Below are positions 1 through 12,618 of a stretch of DNA of 64,000 bases, piece after piece. This stretch comes from Magicicada septendecula (lineage: Eukaryota > Arthropoda > Insecta > Hemiptera > Cicadidae), in the NCBI GenBank assembly GCA_034769895.1, contig JAWRYS010001463.1, positions 1 through 64,000 of the forward strand, written 5' to 3'. The position numbers and the translations under genes are program-made. Every line of letters begins with the position of its first letter. The stretch's first letter is position 1. Under the pieces are notes generated by a model, which worked only from the letters and a program-made list of their open reading frames with translations, was not told the DNA's origin and made no database searches.

Positions 1-3000
1 TAAAATTTATCCAGAACATAACAGTGTACCGCTGTACCTACGACGATCAAGTAGACCGTCGTAACAATATATTAGAGTATAGTAACTTAAAATATTTAAA
101 ATTTATCCAGAACATAACAGTGTACCGCTGTACCTACGACGATCAAGTAGACCGTCGTAACAATATATTAGAGTATAGTAACTTAAAATATTTAAAATTT
201 ATCCAGAACATAACAGTGTACCGCTGTACCTACGACGATCAAGTAGACCGTCGTAACAATATATTAGAGTATAGTAACTTAAAATATTTAAAATTTATCC
301 AGAACATAACAGTGTACCGCTGTACCTACGACGATCAAGTAGACCGTCGTAACAATATATTAGAGTATAGTAACTTAAAATATTTAAAATTTATCCAGAA
401 CATAACAGTGTACCGCTGTACCTACGACGATCAAGTAGACCGTCGTAACAATATATTAGAGTATAGTAACTTAAAATATTTAAAATTTATCCAGAACATA
501 ACAGTGTACCGCTGTACCTACGACGATCAAGTAGACCGTCGTAACAATATATTAGAGTATAGTAACTTAAAATATTTAAAATTTATCCAGAACATAACAG
601 TGTACCGCTGTACCTACGACGATCAAGTAGACCGTCGTAACAATATATTAGAGTATAGTAACTTAAAATATTTAAAATTTATCCAGAACATAACAGTGTA
701 CCGCTGTACCTACGACGATCAAGTAGACCGTCGTAACAATATATTAGAGTATAGTAACTTAAAATATTTAAAATTTATCCAGAACATAACAGTGTACCGC
801 TGTACCTACGACGATCAAGTAGACCGTCGTAACAATATATTAGAGTATAGTAACTTAAAATATTTAAAATTTATCCAGAACATAACAGTGTACCGCTGTA
901 CCTACGACGATCAAGTAGACCGTCGTAACAATATATTAGAGTATAGTAACTTAAAATATTTAAAATTTATCCAGAACATAACAGTGTACCGCTGTACCTA
1001 CGACGATCAAGTAGACCGTCGTAACAATATATTAGAGTATAGTAACTTAAAATATTTAAAATTTATCCAGAACATAACAGTGTACCGCTGTACCTACGAC
1101 GATCAAGTAGACCGTCGTAACAATATATTAGAGTATAGTAACTTAAAATATTTAAAATTTATCCAGAACATAACAGTGTACCGCTGTACCTACGACGATC
1201 AAGTAGACCGGTCGTAACAATATATTAGAGTATAGTAACTTAAAATATTTAAAATTTATCCAGAACATAACAGTGTACCGCTGTACCTACGACGATCAAG
1301 TAGACCGTCGTAACAATATATTAGAGTATAGTAACTTAAAATATTTAAAATTTATCCAGAACATAACAGTGTACCGCTGTACCTACGACGATCAAGTAGA
1401 CCGTCGTAACAATATATTAGAGTATAGTAACTTAAAATATTTAAAATTTATCCAGAACATAACAGTGTACCGCTGTACCTACGACGATCAAGTAGACCGT
1501 CGTAACAATATATTAGAGTATAGTAACTTAAAATATTTAAAATTTATCCAGAACATAACAGTGTACCGCTGTACCTACGACGATCAAGTAGACCGTCGTA
1601 ACAATATATTAGAGTATAGTAACTTAAAATATTTAAAATTTATCCAGAACATAACAGTGTACCGCTGTACCTACGACGATCAAGTAGACCGTCGTAACAA
1701 TATATTAGAGTATAGTAACTTAAAATATTTAAAATTTATCCAGAACATAACAGTGTACCGCTGTACCTACGACGATCAAGTAGACCGTCGTAACAATATA
1801 TTAGAGTATAGTAACTTAAAATATTTAAAATTTATCCAGAACATAACAGTGTACCGCTGTACCTACGACGATCAAGTAGACCGTCGTAACAATATATTAG
1901 AGTATAGTAACTTAAAATATTTAAAATTTATCCAGAACATAACAGTGTACCGCTGTACCTACGACGATCAAGTAGACCGTCGTAACAATATATTAGAGTA
2001 TAGTAACTTAAAATATTTAAAATTTATCCAGAACATAACAGTGTACCGCTGTACCTACGACGATCAAGTAGACCGTCGTAACAATATATTAGAGTATAGT
2101 AACTTAAAATATTTAAAATTTATCCAGAACATAACAGTGTACCGCTGTACCTACGACGATCAAGTAGACCGTCGTAACAATATATTAGAGTATAGTAACT
2201 TAAAATATTTAAAATTTATCCAGAACATAACAGTGTACCGCTGTACCTACGACGATCAAGTAGACCGTCGTAACAATATATTAGAGTATAGTAACTTAAA
2301 ATATTTAAAATTTATCCAGAACATAACAGTGTACCGCTGTACCTACGACGATCAAGTAGACCGTCGTAACAATATATTAGAGTATAGTAACTTAAAATAT
2401 TTAAAATTTATCCAGAACATAACAGTGTACCGCTGTACCTACGACGATCAAGTAGACCGTCGTAACAATATATTAGAGTATAGTAACTTAAAATATTTAA
2501 AATTTATCCAGAACATAACAGTGTACCGCTGTACCTACGACGATCAAGTAGACCGTCGTAACAATATATTAGAGTATAGTAACTTAAAATATTTAAAATT
2601 TATCCAGAACATAACAGTGTACCGCTGTACCTACGACGATCAAGTAGACCGTCGTAACAATATATTAGAGTATAGTAACTTAAAATATTTAAAATTTATC
2701 CAGAACATAACAGTGTACCGCTGTACCTACGACGATCAAGTAGACCGTCGTAACAATATATTAGAGTATAGTAACTTAAAATATTTAAAATTTATCCAGA
2801 ACATAACAGTGTACCGCTGTACCTACGACGATCAAGTAGACCGTCGTAACAATATATTAGAGTATAGTAACTTAAAATATTTAAAATTTATCCAGAACAT
2901 AACAGTGTACCGCTGTACCTACGACGATCAAGTAGACCGTCGTAACAATATATTAGAGTATAGTAACTTAAAATATTTAAAATTTATCCAGAACATAACA

Positions 3001-6000
3001 GTGTACCGCTGTACCTACGACGATCAAGTAGACCGTCGTAACAATATATTAGAGTATAGTAACTTAAAATATTTAAAATTTATCCAGAACATAACAGTGT
3101 ACCGCTGTACCTACGACGATCAAGTAGACCGTCGTAACAATATATTAGAGTATAGTAACTTAAAATATTTAAAATTTATCCAGAACATAACAGTGTACCG
3201 CTGTACCTACGACGATCAAGTAGACCGTCGTAACAATATATTAGAGTATAGTAATTTAAAATATTTAAAATTTATCCAGAACATAACAGTGTACCGCTGT
3301 ACCTACGACGATCAAGTAGACCGTCGTAACAATATATTAGAGTATAGTAACTTAAAATATTTAAAATTTATCCAGAACATAACAGTGTACCGCTGTACCT
3401 ACGACGATCAAGTAGACCGTCGTAACAATATATTAGAGTATAGTAACTTAAAATATTTAAAATTTATCCAGAACATAACAGTGTACCGCTGTACCTACGA
3501 CGATCAAGTAGACCGTCGTAACAATATATTAGAGTATAGTAATTTAAAATATTTAAAATTGATCCAGAACATAACAGTGTACCGCTGTACCTACGACGAT
3601 CAAGTAGACCGTCGTAACAATATATTAGAGTATAGTAATTTAAAATATTTAAAATTTATCCAGAACATAACAGTGTACCGCTGTACCTACGACGATCAAG
3701 TACACCGTCGTAACAATATATTAGAGTATAGTAATTTAAAATATTTAAAATTGATCCAGAACATAACAGTGTACCGCTGTACCTACGACGATCAAGTAGA
3801 CTGTCGTAACAATATATTAGAGTATAGTAACTTAAAATATTTAAAATTTATCCAGAACATAACAGTGTACCGCTGTACCTACGACGATCAAGTAGACCGT
3901 CGTAACAATATATTAGAGTATAGTAACTTAAAATATTTAAAATTTATCCAGAACATAACAGTGTACCGCTGTACCTACGACGATCAAGTAGACCGTCGTA
4001 ACAATATATTAGAGTATAGTAACTTAAAATATTTAAAATTTATCCAGAACATAACAGTGTACCGCTGTACCTACGACGATCAAGTAGACCGTCGTAACAA
4101 TATATTAGAGTATAGTAATTTAAAATATTTAAAATTTATCCAGAACATAACAGTGTACCGCTGTACCTACGACGATCAAGTAGACCGTCGTAACAATATA
4201 TTAGAGTATAGTAACTTAAAATATTTAAAATTTATCCAGAACATAACAGTGTACCGCTGTACCTACGACGATCAAGTAGACCGTCGTAACAATATATTAG
4301 AGTATAGTAACTTAAAATATTTAAAATTTATCCAGAACATAACAGTGTACCGCTGTACCTACGACGATCAAGTAGACCGTCGTAACAATATATTAGAGTA
4401 TAGTAATTTAAAATATTTAAAATTTATCCAGAACATAACAGTGTACCGCTGTACCTACGACGATCAAGTAGACCGTCGTAATAATATATTAGAGTATAGT
4501 AACTTAAAATATTTAAAATTTATCCAGAACATAACAGTGTACCGCTGTACCTACGACGATCAAGTAGACCGTCGTAACAATATATTAGAGTATAGTAATT
4601 TAAAATATTTAAAATTTATCCAGAACATAACAGTGTACCGCTGTACCTACGACGATCAAGTAGACCGTCGTAACAATATATTAGAGTATAGTAACTTAAA
4701 ATATTTAAAATTTATCCAGAACATAACAGTGTACCGCTGTACCTACGACGATCAAGTAGACCGTCGTAACAATATATTAGAGTATAGTAACTTAAAATAT
4801 TTAAAATTTATCCAGAACATAACAGTGTACCGCTGTACCTACGACGATCAAGTAGACCGTCGTAACAATATATTAGAGTATAGTAACTTAAAATATTTAA
4901 AATTTATCCAGAACATAACAGTGTACCGCTGTACCTACGACGATCAAGTAGACCGTCGTAACAATATATTAGAGTATAGTAACTTAAAATATTTAAAATT
5001 TATCCAGAACATAACAGTGTACCGCTGTACCTACGACGATCAAGTAGACCGTCGTAACAATATATTAGAGTATAGTAACTTAAAATATTTAAAATTTATC
5101 CAGAACATAACAGTGTACCGCTGTACCTACGACGATCAAGTAGACCGTCGTAACAATATATTAGAGTATAGTAACTTAAAATATTTAAAATTTATCCAGA
5201 ACATAACAGTGTACCGCTGTACCTACGACGATCAAGTAGACCGTCGTAACAATATATTAGAGTATAGTAATTTAAAATATTTAAAATTTATCCAGAACAT
5301 AACAGTGTACCGCTGTACCTACGACGATCAAGTAGACCGTCGTAACAATATATTAGAGTATAGTAACTTAAAATATTTAAAATTTATCCAGAACATAACA
5401 GTGTACCGCTGTACCTACGACGATCAAGTAGACCGTCGTAACAATATATTAGAGTATAGTAACTTAAAATATTTAAAATTTATCCAGAACATAACAGTGT
5501 ACCGCTGTACCTACGACGATCAAGTAGACCGTCGTAACAATATATTAGAGTATAGTAACTTAAAATATTTAAAATTTATCCAGAACATAACAGTGTACCG
5601 CTGTACCTACGACGATCAAGTAGACCGTCGTAACAATATATTAGAGTATAGTAACTTAAAATATTTAAAATTTATCCAGAACATAACAGTGTACCGCTGT
5701 ACCTACGACGATCAAGTAGACCGTCGTAACAATATATTAGAGTATAGTAACTTAAAATATTTAAAATTTATCCAGAACATAACAGTGTACCGCTGTACCT
5801 ACGACGATCAAGTAGACCGTCGTAACAATATATTAGAGTATAGTAACTTAAAATATTTAAAATTTATCCAGAACATAACAGTGTACCGCTGTACCTACGA
5901 CGATCAAGTAGACCGTCGTAACAATATATTAGAGTATAGTAACTTAAAATATTTAAAATTTATCCAGAACATAACAGTGTACCGCTGTACCTACGACGAT

Positions 6001-7040
6001 CAAGTAGACCGTCGTAACAATATATTAGAGTATAGTAACTTAAAATATTTAAAATTTATCCAGAACATAACAGTGTACCGCTGTACCTACGACGATCAAG
6101 TAGACCGTCGTAACAATATATTAGAGTATAGTAACTTAAAATATTTAAAATTTATCCAGAACATAACAGTGTACCGCTGTACCTACGACGATCAAGTAGA
6201 CCGTCGTAACAATATATTAGAGTATAGTAACTTAAAATATTTAAAATTTATCCAGAACATAACAGTGTACCGCTGTACCTACGACGATCAAGTAGACCGT
6301 CGTAACAATATATTAGAGTATAGTAACTTAAAATATTTAAAATTTATCCAGAACATAACAGTGTACCGCTGTACCTACGACGATCAAGTAGACCGTCGTA
6401 ACAATATATTAGAGTATAGTAACTTAAAATATTTAAAATTTATCCAGAACATAACAGTGTACCGCTGTACCTACGACGATCAAGTAGACCGTCGTAACAA
6501 TATATTAGAGTATAGTAACTTAAAATATTTAAAATTTATCCAGAACATAACAGTGTACCGCTGTACCTACGACGATCAAGTAGACCGTCGTAACAATATA
6601 TTAGAGTATAGTAATTTAAAATATTTAAAATTTATCCAGAACATAACAGTGTACCGCTGTACCTACGACGATCAAGTAGACCGTCGTAACAATATATTAG
6701 AGTATAGTAACTTAAAATATTTAAAATTTATCCAGAACATAACAGTGTACCGCTGTACCTACGACGATCAAGTAGACTGTCGTAACAATATATTAGAGTA
6801 TAGTAACTTAAAATATTTAAAATTTATCCAGAACATAACAGTGTACCGCTGTACCTACGACGATCAAGTAGACCGTCGTAACAATATATTAGAGTATAGT
6901 AATTTAAAATATTTAAAATTTATCCAGAACATAACAGTGTACCGCTGTACCTACGACGATCAAGTAGACCGTCGTAACAATATATTAGAGTATAGTAATT
7001 TAAAATATTTAAAATTTATCCAGAACACAACAGTGTATCT
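1..7040 (+). repeat. 96-bp satellite array, about 73 copies
   Basis: A head-to-tail array with a 96-bp period fills the first 7 kb and runs off the left edge. Copies up to about 3,250 are nearly invariant apart from one extra base near 1,211. From 3,250 to 7,000 some copies carry a C-to-T variant (agtaattt) and a few other substitutions. Because 96 is a multiple of 3 and one frame has no stop, long open frames run through it (a 32-residue repeat). I read these as a by-product, since they have no plausible start and end with the array. About 43 bp of each unit (tacgacgatcaagtagaccg and neighbours) match the terminus of the solo-LTR family found elsewhere in this window. Confidence 0.97.
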
Positions 7041-7509
7041 GACACAACGACAGAAACCTATATAAAAATAAAGAAAACTATTGTGTGCTTTTGAAAGTAA
7101 AATGCACATAATTAGGCTTTACAGAAGTCTGCAAAAGGCTTCATTATTGCTATGTTTAGAATTTCTTATTCTTTCTTATGATCAACATTATTCAAAGCCA
7201 GAAACAAACCACTGTTTTAACGTCACACAAACAGCCACAAAAGTTACATTTGTAAAAGTCACAGCTCCCTCTCATCCTGTGTCTGTTAGTATGGCTGCTA
7301 TAGTTTTTAAAATTAATGTCTAGCTACCCAACTGTCTGTAACCATTACAATGGTGATTATATTTGTGACAGGATTCAGCTGAACTCTGTTGTCCATTCCT
7401 CAATTACGGTTATTTTAAAACGAACAAATTTTAATTAAAACTTCGAGAACAGTGAATTACAATCGTATTGCTGCGACAGTTACGTCACCCTCTCGAAAAG
7501 TCGTCAGGT
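7041..7509. other. Unassigned unique DNA
   Basis: This joins the satellite to the first LTR-like element. An 80-codon open stretch (7,081-7,323) has only a TTG start and no recognisable domain. I see no supported gene here. Confidence 0.5.
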
Positions 7510-7601
7510 GCAGTTACGTAAACGTTCTACACGGTCCTCGGCTAGCAGAGCAGGTACAGTGTCTCTGTCAATGCCATGCACTCAAATAGCAGTTTCTAGA
7601 C

Positions 7602-8705
7602 CAGTGGTTTCCAAAGTGGGGCCCGCGGCATGTTCAGGGGGTCCGCGGACACTTTTAAGAAAAAATAGAATACACCGTATTTTTCTCCAATTCTTTATTC
7701 TATAAAATTTAAACGTTAGAATCTTAAAACAATTAGTAGAAGATTCCAGTCTTTTTTTTACCGAGGGATGAAGTAAAGCTCTTTTTTATTTGATTCAAAC
7801 TTCCACATTAAAGACAAGTTCCACGACTTTAAATTGATTTGAAGCTATCATGGATTGCTGATATCTTCAGTGATCTGAATGGACTCACATTAAGACTGCA
7901 GAGATCTAGCATCACTGTTTTCCAGGTTCGAGATAAAACCGAGGAGATGATAAAAAAAATTGAAGCTTCGGAGTGTTCGAAGATTAAACTATGAAATCTT
8001 TAAACAATTTCCTTCCATGGAAGGTTTCACCCAGACGTCTGAAGAAAATGTTTCAAAATAGATCTTCAACGTTATTAAGTCTCATTTGGAGCAACTGCAC
8101 TTGCAATTAAGGGAATATTTTTTAGTGACGGATGATAGTGACATGTGAATAACGAATCCATTTGCTGATGGGCTGTCAACTAACCGCTCTCTCTCACACT
8201 ACAGGAAGAAGATTCATTGGCAGAACTTTCAACTGACAATTAATTAAAATTACAGTTTTTTGCAATTACAGCTAGCTGACTTCAGGTGATATGTAATGAC
8301 TGACAATCCTGAACTCGCAACAAAAGCTTTGAAATGTTTAACTGTGTTTCCCTCTACTTATTTGTGTGGAACTACATTTTACCAGCTTACGTACTTAAAG
8401 TCAGAGTTAAGAAACAAACTTGATGTCAAGAGTGACTTAATATTGAAATTATTATCACACATTAAACCCAATATTGCAGAGACAATTGTTTAAAAGTGGC
8501 TTCATTGTTCACATTAAATAATTGTTTGATATCATTAATATTATTACTTTGCAAGTTAAGAGATTTTGATTTCAATATATTTTAATTAAATACAAGAGAT
8601 TGTATCGTATTTACTGTTCGTTTTATTTCAGAAGTCAGACAGGGTGCATAGAATTTTTAATTTTTTTTTGTGGGGGGGGGGTCGCGGACTGGAAAGTTTA
8701 GGAAG
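7602..8705 (+). mobile_element. hAT-type DNA transposon relic
   Basis: The left end cagtggtttccaaag followed by a gggg-cccgcgg run is the classic terminal inverted repeat of hAT elements of the Charlie/ZBED type. The right end (gtcgcggactggaaagttta) is its degenerate complement. Eight-base flanks ttctagac (7,594-7,601) and ttctggac (8,706-8,713) fit the 8-bp target duplication of hAT with one mismatch. At 1.1 kb it is far shorter than a full element (3-4 kb) and keeps only the C-terminal part of the transposase. The exact right end could be 8,705 or 8,710. Confidence 0.75.
7840..8493 (+). pseudogene. hAT transposase C-terminal remnant
   Basis: Pieces of the C-terminal half of a ZBED5/SCAND3-like hAT transposase are readable. 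These are IFSDLNGLTLRLQ with TVFQVRDKTEEMIKK near 7,860-7,960, the region around FPSMEGFTQTSEENV near 8,010-8,050, and the dimerisation segment FPSTYLCGTTFYQLTYLKS with RNKLDV and LSHIKPNI at 8,350-8,490. They lie in different frames with several stops (for example tga at about 7,993 and 8,145). The N-terminal BED finger and most of the RNase H-like core are missing. In the family the FPSTYLCE..FS.L block mediates dimerisation; here the usual Glu is Gly. Confidence 0.8.
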
Positions 8706-9094
8706 TTCTGGACTTTTCGAGAGGATTTGTAACTACGGAAATTATGCTAAACAAATGTAAAATTATTCTTGAACATCTGCGAGATATACATTAACAACAG
8801 CGGCCGGCTTAGTCTGTTAGTTAGGCTACATGTAGTGAGATTGTGGAGTGCGGATCAAGTGATTGTTGTGAATTAATGGAAAGTAATTATTGTGTTATAA
8901 TTAGTGCGCAACTCTAATAGTTGTCAATTATTATTGCTTGTCGACAAATTTAACTTGAATTATTGTGTTACAGAGCGTCGCTCATTTCAAATTGTTTTTT
9001 GTCATTAATTGAAGTTGGTAATTAATGACTTCATCGGTGTCTTTATTTTGTTTCCACTCTACAATACGTCGATCCGTGAGACCGTCCGTGATCA

Positions 9095-9958
9095 GGCAAC
9101 ACGCACTTCTAACCGACATCGTATAAATAAATTGAAGAACTATGAGGTTTGCAGAATAAATTCCCCACACTCATGATATGCTGCCTTGCAAGTAAATAAA
9201 GTGTCTTCTGTACTTACTATGCGCTGTCTCAAATGCACTATATGTTACTAAGTTACACTACATCATCACACTGCTCAGGCGGTGTGGTGGTGGAGATATA
9301 TTGTTTGTGTTCGTGACACCAGTAGTTCCCTAGAGAAAACTGATTTATTTAGTTTTTATTTTCCTTGTTTCATTTCATAAAAGCAACATAAAAATAGACG
9401 TTCCTTTAATAATATGTGTAAATCTTGCTACTAACATTCTTACTTCTGAAAACGGCACTATGATAATAAAGTTTAGAGGGATGACAAATTTTATATAAAA
9501 AATGTGTTGCATTTAGTTTAGTTTGACGAGATAAATTTTTATCGTAAATAAATGCAATAATGAGAGTTAGAATGATATGAAAAACGGTAGTTAGTGAACG
9601 TAATCAAAGAATAAAGACAGTACAAAACAGTTCTTTGAGAGATCTGTCTCATTATTGAAAACAAATTACAAACCATCAGAGCGAAACGGTAGCGTTTACC
9701 AAGATGGAACATATGCTTTTTCTTCATCAACTTGAGTGGTGCAGTAAGCCAATGCTTGAGTTTTACCTTATGCTTTAATTTTTAAAGTAAACCGTTTTTT
9801 CGAAGTTTAAAGTCACAAAGCCATTAAAATATTTTTTGGTGCCATACAATATCTACGATAAAATAGTTACTATACATTATCTACTAAAACTATAAGTTAT
9901 TTCGCAAAATTATAAAATTATAATCATTAAATTATAATTTCGCAAAATTATAAAATAT
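9095..9958. other. Unassigned AT-rich DNA
   Basis: No domain, splice-supported reading frame or repeat was recognised. Near 9,900-9,955 there is local tandem duplication of a tcgcaaaattataaaatta-like phrase just before the next LTR-like insertion. Confidence 0.5.
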
Positions 9959-10544
9959 TGTTAAGACGGTCTACTTGATCGTCGTATGGTACAGTGGAAT
10001 ACAAAATACAAAACACGAATTAAGTCACTAATCACCAGCTTTAATTATCACAATTAAAAGTTTGTAATCAACAAGATAGTCTCTTACAACAAATCTAATA
10101 AAAATTGTTCACACGCAATAATAATGTCAACGAGTACAAAAAACAATTGTATTACAATTGTCCTGCACAATTTAAATATAAAACACTAAACACTTCGCCA
10201 CAATACATCGAACCGCACTCGAATCAATCGCAACTCAAACTGAAATAAGCGCCGCTGAAGTCCTGTATTTATACCCCGCTGAGGTATCTAGAACATTGCA
10301 TACTACGCGTCAAGAAAGCTACTATAAAACACGAGAACATAATTGATTGCGGCCTTGCACACAGCGCACGGACTGGTGAAATCTGGATCAGTCTCGGGGG
10401 CCTGACAAGTGTCACGCAATTTTCCTTCATCTCAGTACCAGTAATACGTACGCACACACGCATTACAGCCGGATTCCACGGGAACATCCGAGAAACACGT
10501 AGAATGTTTTGTAATGTTAAAGACTTTTTCCGCATTACGCAACA
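9959..10544 (-). mobile_element. Solo-LTR-like element, copy B
   Basis: 586 bp, bounded by tgttaagacgg and acgcaaca and flanked on both sides by ATAT (9,955-9,958 and 10,545-10,548). Read on the minus strand it has a TATA box (ggtataaataca, around 10,270) between a U3-like and a U5-like half. The U5 half is shared with all family members; the U3 half matches copies D and E. No internal region is present, so it is a solo LTR or an LTR-like terminal repeat element. It is diverged and old. Confidence 0.65.
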
Positions 10545-10548
10545 ATAT

Positions 10549-12185
10549 TAACCAAACAGTGTCAACTCTTAAAAAATCTCAACACACGTCGTTCGTATAT
10601 TCGTATTAAAAATATTTTCGTCTGTTTACGAATATTATTCTCTGCGTACCATTCGTCACATTCGGGTCACACAGTTCAATGACATTAAACCGAGTAAAAT
10701 TACTCATTTAATGTTTTCTCTGCATATTCTGCATTTGAAAAAGTTTTTGGTTACGATTTATTTCTCTTTTCCTCCACTTTTATCTTCATTGGTCTCTTCA
10801 ATCAAAATTTGTATAACATCAACTTCTTTAATTTGTTGTATAGTTTGTGTTGTAATTTTGTGTATATTACCTATGTTTCAGTGTCGTCAACTAGTAATTA
10901 TAGATCTTGAAACATCCGTGAGATATGTACAACCATTTGTATATTTATCCCGTTTAATTCAACGTTGTTGAAATAAACAAATAGTTTATTTGTTTTAGAG
11001 ATAAAATTAACTTTATGTTTATAAACCTTAAATGGAGTAAGTAGTGAAATAATCTTTTCAATTTAATGTGAAAGGGGGAATAAGTAAAATAAAGTTCATC
11101 AAGAAGATATTACGCTCTGCTATGTGACAAGTTTTAGTGTAGTAGAGCGATCGTTACAAATAGCGTTAAAACTTTATAACGTTTTTAATTTTATCGTTTT
11201 TAATTTTAAATTATAATCTTTGTCTTTGTTTTAAATTATGTTTGTTTTTGTTGTAAAGATCTGTTTTCTCTGCGGCTTTTGTTAGGTGTATTGTGTCCCA
11301 GTACCCTTAGTATCAGGTTTGTTTGCCTTTAAAAATTGTTTTCATTCTTACAACAAAGACTGAGTAAGTCAGTTATAACTATAGAATTCTCGTATCGATA
11401 AAGTAGACCATTTTCGATTTGTAAGTACCTGCTTTATTTTATAATTGATATTTTATTATTTTATTTAATACTGTACCTGCAAATCGTTTTTATCTATTAG
11501 GGTTTTACATGCAATAAAGGTAGAAACAGTTCTTTTGTAATTGTATTAATGAAAATATCGTCGTTTTACCGTTTCCAGTAGACTATTACTGGTTGCAGTT
11601 TGAAAGTGCGTTTCGAAGTTGCTTGTTTTGGATGTTCAAACCGTTACAATCCGATGTCATATAAGTATTTAAAATACGGTAATTAAACTGTTACTTATCA
11701 CGGCTTTTATAAAATTGTAACCATTATTTTGACCGTTTTTTACAATTTACCCAAAATGTTGGAAAACGTTTGTGTGAAGATTGTAAAAGTGATAAATATT
11801 ATTCTGCTAACATAATCTTAAATATTTCTGTACGGAACAAAATTATTATATAGTGTAAGTTACGAAGACGATGATACTGATGTATGTATTACTAAATGTT
11901 GACCATTTTCAAACTGAGTGAGTGATACATACTTTGAAACTAGTAGGCTTCTCATTAGAAACTATGACTTTAAACTATTATCATATTAACAAACGTTATC
12001 AATATATTTTATTTTGTCTAAATTACTTATTTATTCTATACGGCAAGAAAAAAACTTTTAACAGTTTACTAGATGATACCTAAGATTAAATTAGGAGTAG
12101 AAAAAGTACAATTCACATTCTATCGCTGAGAACTAAATTGCTACGAAAGTATAATGACCCCGCGAAGCATACTCCTACACTGTAC
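10549..12185. other. Unassigned AT-rich DNA
   Basis: A hydrophobic 86-codon open stretch (10,711-10,971) has no recognisable domain and no supporting context. Nothing else was identified. Confidence 0.5.
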
Positions 12186-12189
12186 ATAT

Positions 12190-12614
12190 TGTTACAATTG
12201 TCTCACTGATCGTCGTACGGTACAGTGGAAACAAATGTAGGCACCAATGAAGCCACTAATCGTCAGCTTTAAGTAATCACAAATGACAATTAACAATCGA
12301 CTAGTACAATATGTTAAGTTAAATTTGTCCACAGGCAATAATAATATTAACAAATAGAGTTCCACACTAATTATAACACAACAGCCACTTGATATCCGCA
12401 CTTGATAAATCGCCCAACGTAAACTGATTTCTAAGGGGCAGCTGTCGCCTATATATAGCCTGCAGGGTTTCAGACTGATATTCCACAATACGCGTCCTTA
12501 ACAAGTACCCGGAAACTCTAGATGACACTTGATTGCGACCTTGGCAGAAACACGCACCTGCTCGGCTACCCAGGAAACGGGTATAAGGACGCTTTTCATT
12601 GTTCCGTCGTTACA
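12190..12614 (-). mobile_element. Solo-LTR-like element, copy C
   Basis: 425 bp, from tgttacaattg to cgtcgttaca, flanked by ATAT (12,186-12,189 and 12,615-12,618). The U5-like part (tgatcgtcgtacggtacagt, then gtcagcttta) is shared with the family. The U3-like part differs from both the B/D/E and the F/G/H/I groups. A TATA-like tatatatagg is visible on the minus strand near 12,455. Confidence 0.65.
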
Positions 12615-12618
12615 ATAT

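Larger units (their letters stand above)
7510..9094 (+). mobile_element. Solo-LTR-like element, copy A, split by a hAT
   Basis: The left piece (7,510-7,601) resembles the start of copies at 27,734 and 32,108 (shared acgttctac, ctcggct, agcagagc). The right piece (about 8,706-9,094) matches the second half of the copy at 29,173, including the run ttcatcggtgtctt and the terminal ccactctacaatacg. Without the hAT at 7,602-8,705 the element would be about 480 bp, inside the family's size range. It is an old, decayed copy. The 4-bp target duplication seen at other copies is no longer visible. Confidence 0.6.

Noticed and set aside
1-7040. CRISPR array
   Set aside because: Units are contiguous 96-bp repeats with no variable spacers, in a eukaryotic context. 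The same holds for the 198-bp array.
24-7065. Giant repeat-protein genes of 397 and 1,930 codons
   Set aside because: They exist only because the 96-bp satellite is in frame; the starts are GTG and there is no promoter, domain or proper end.
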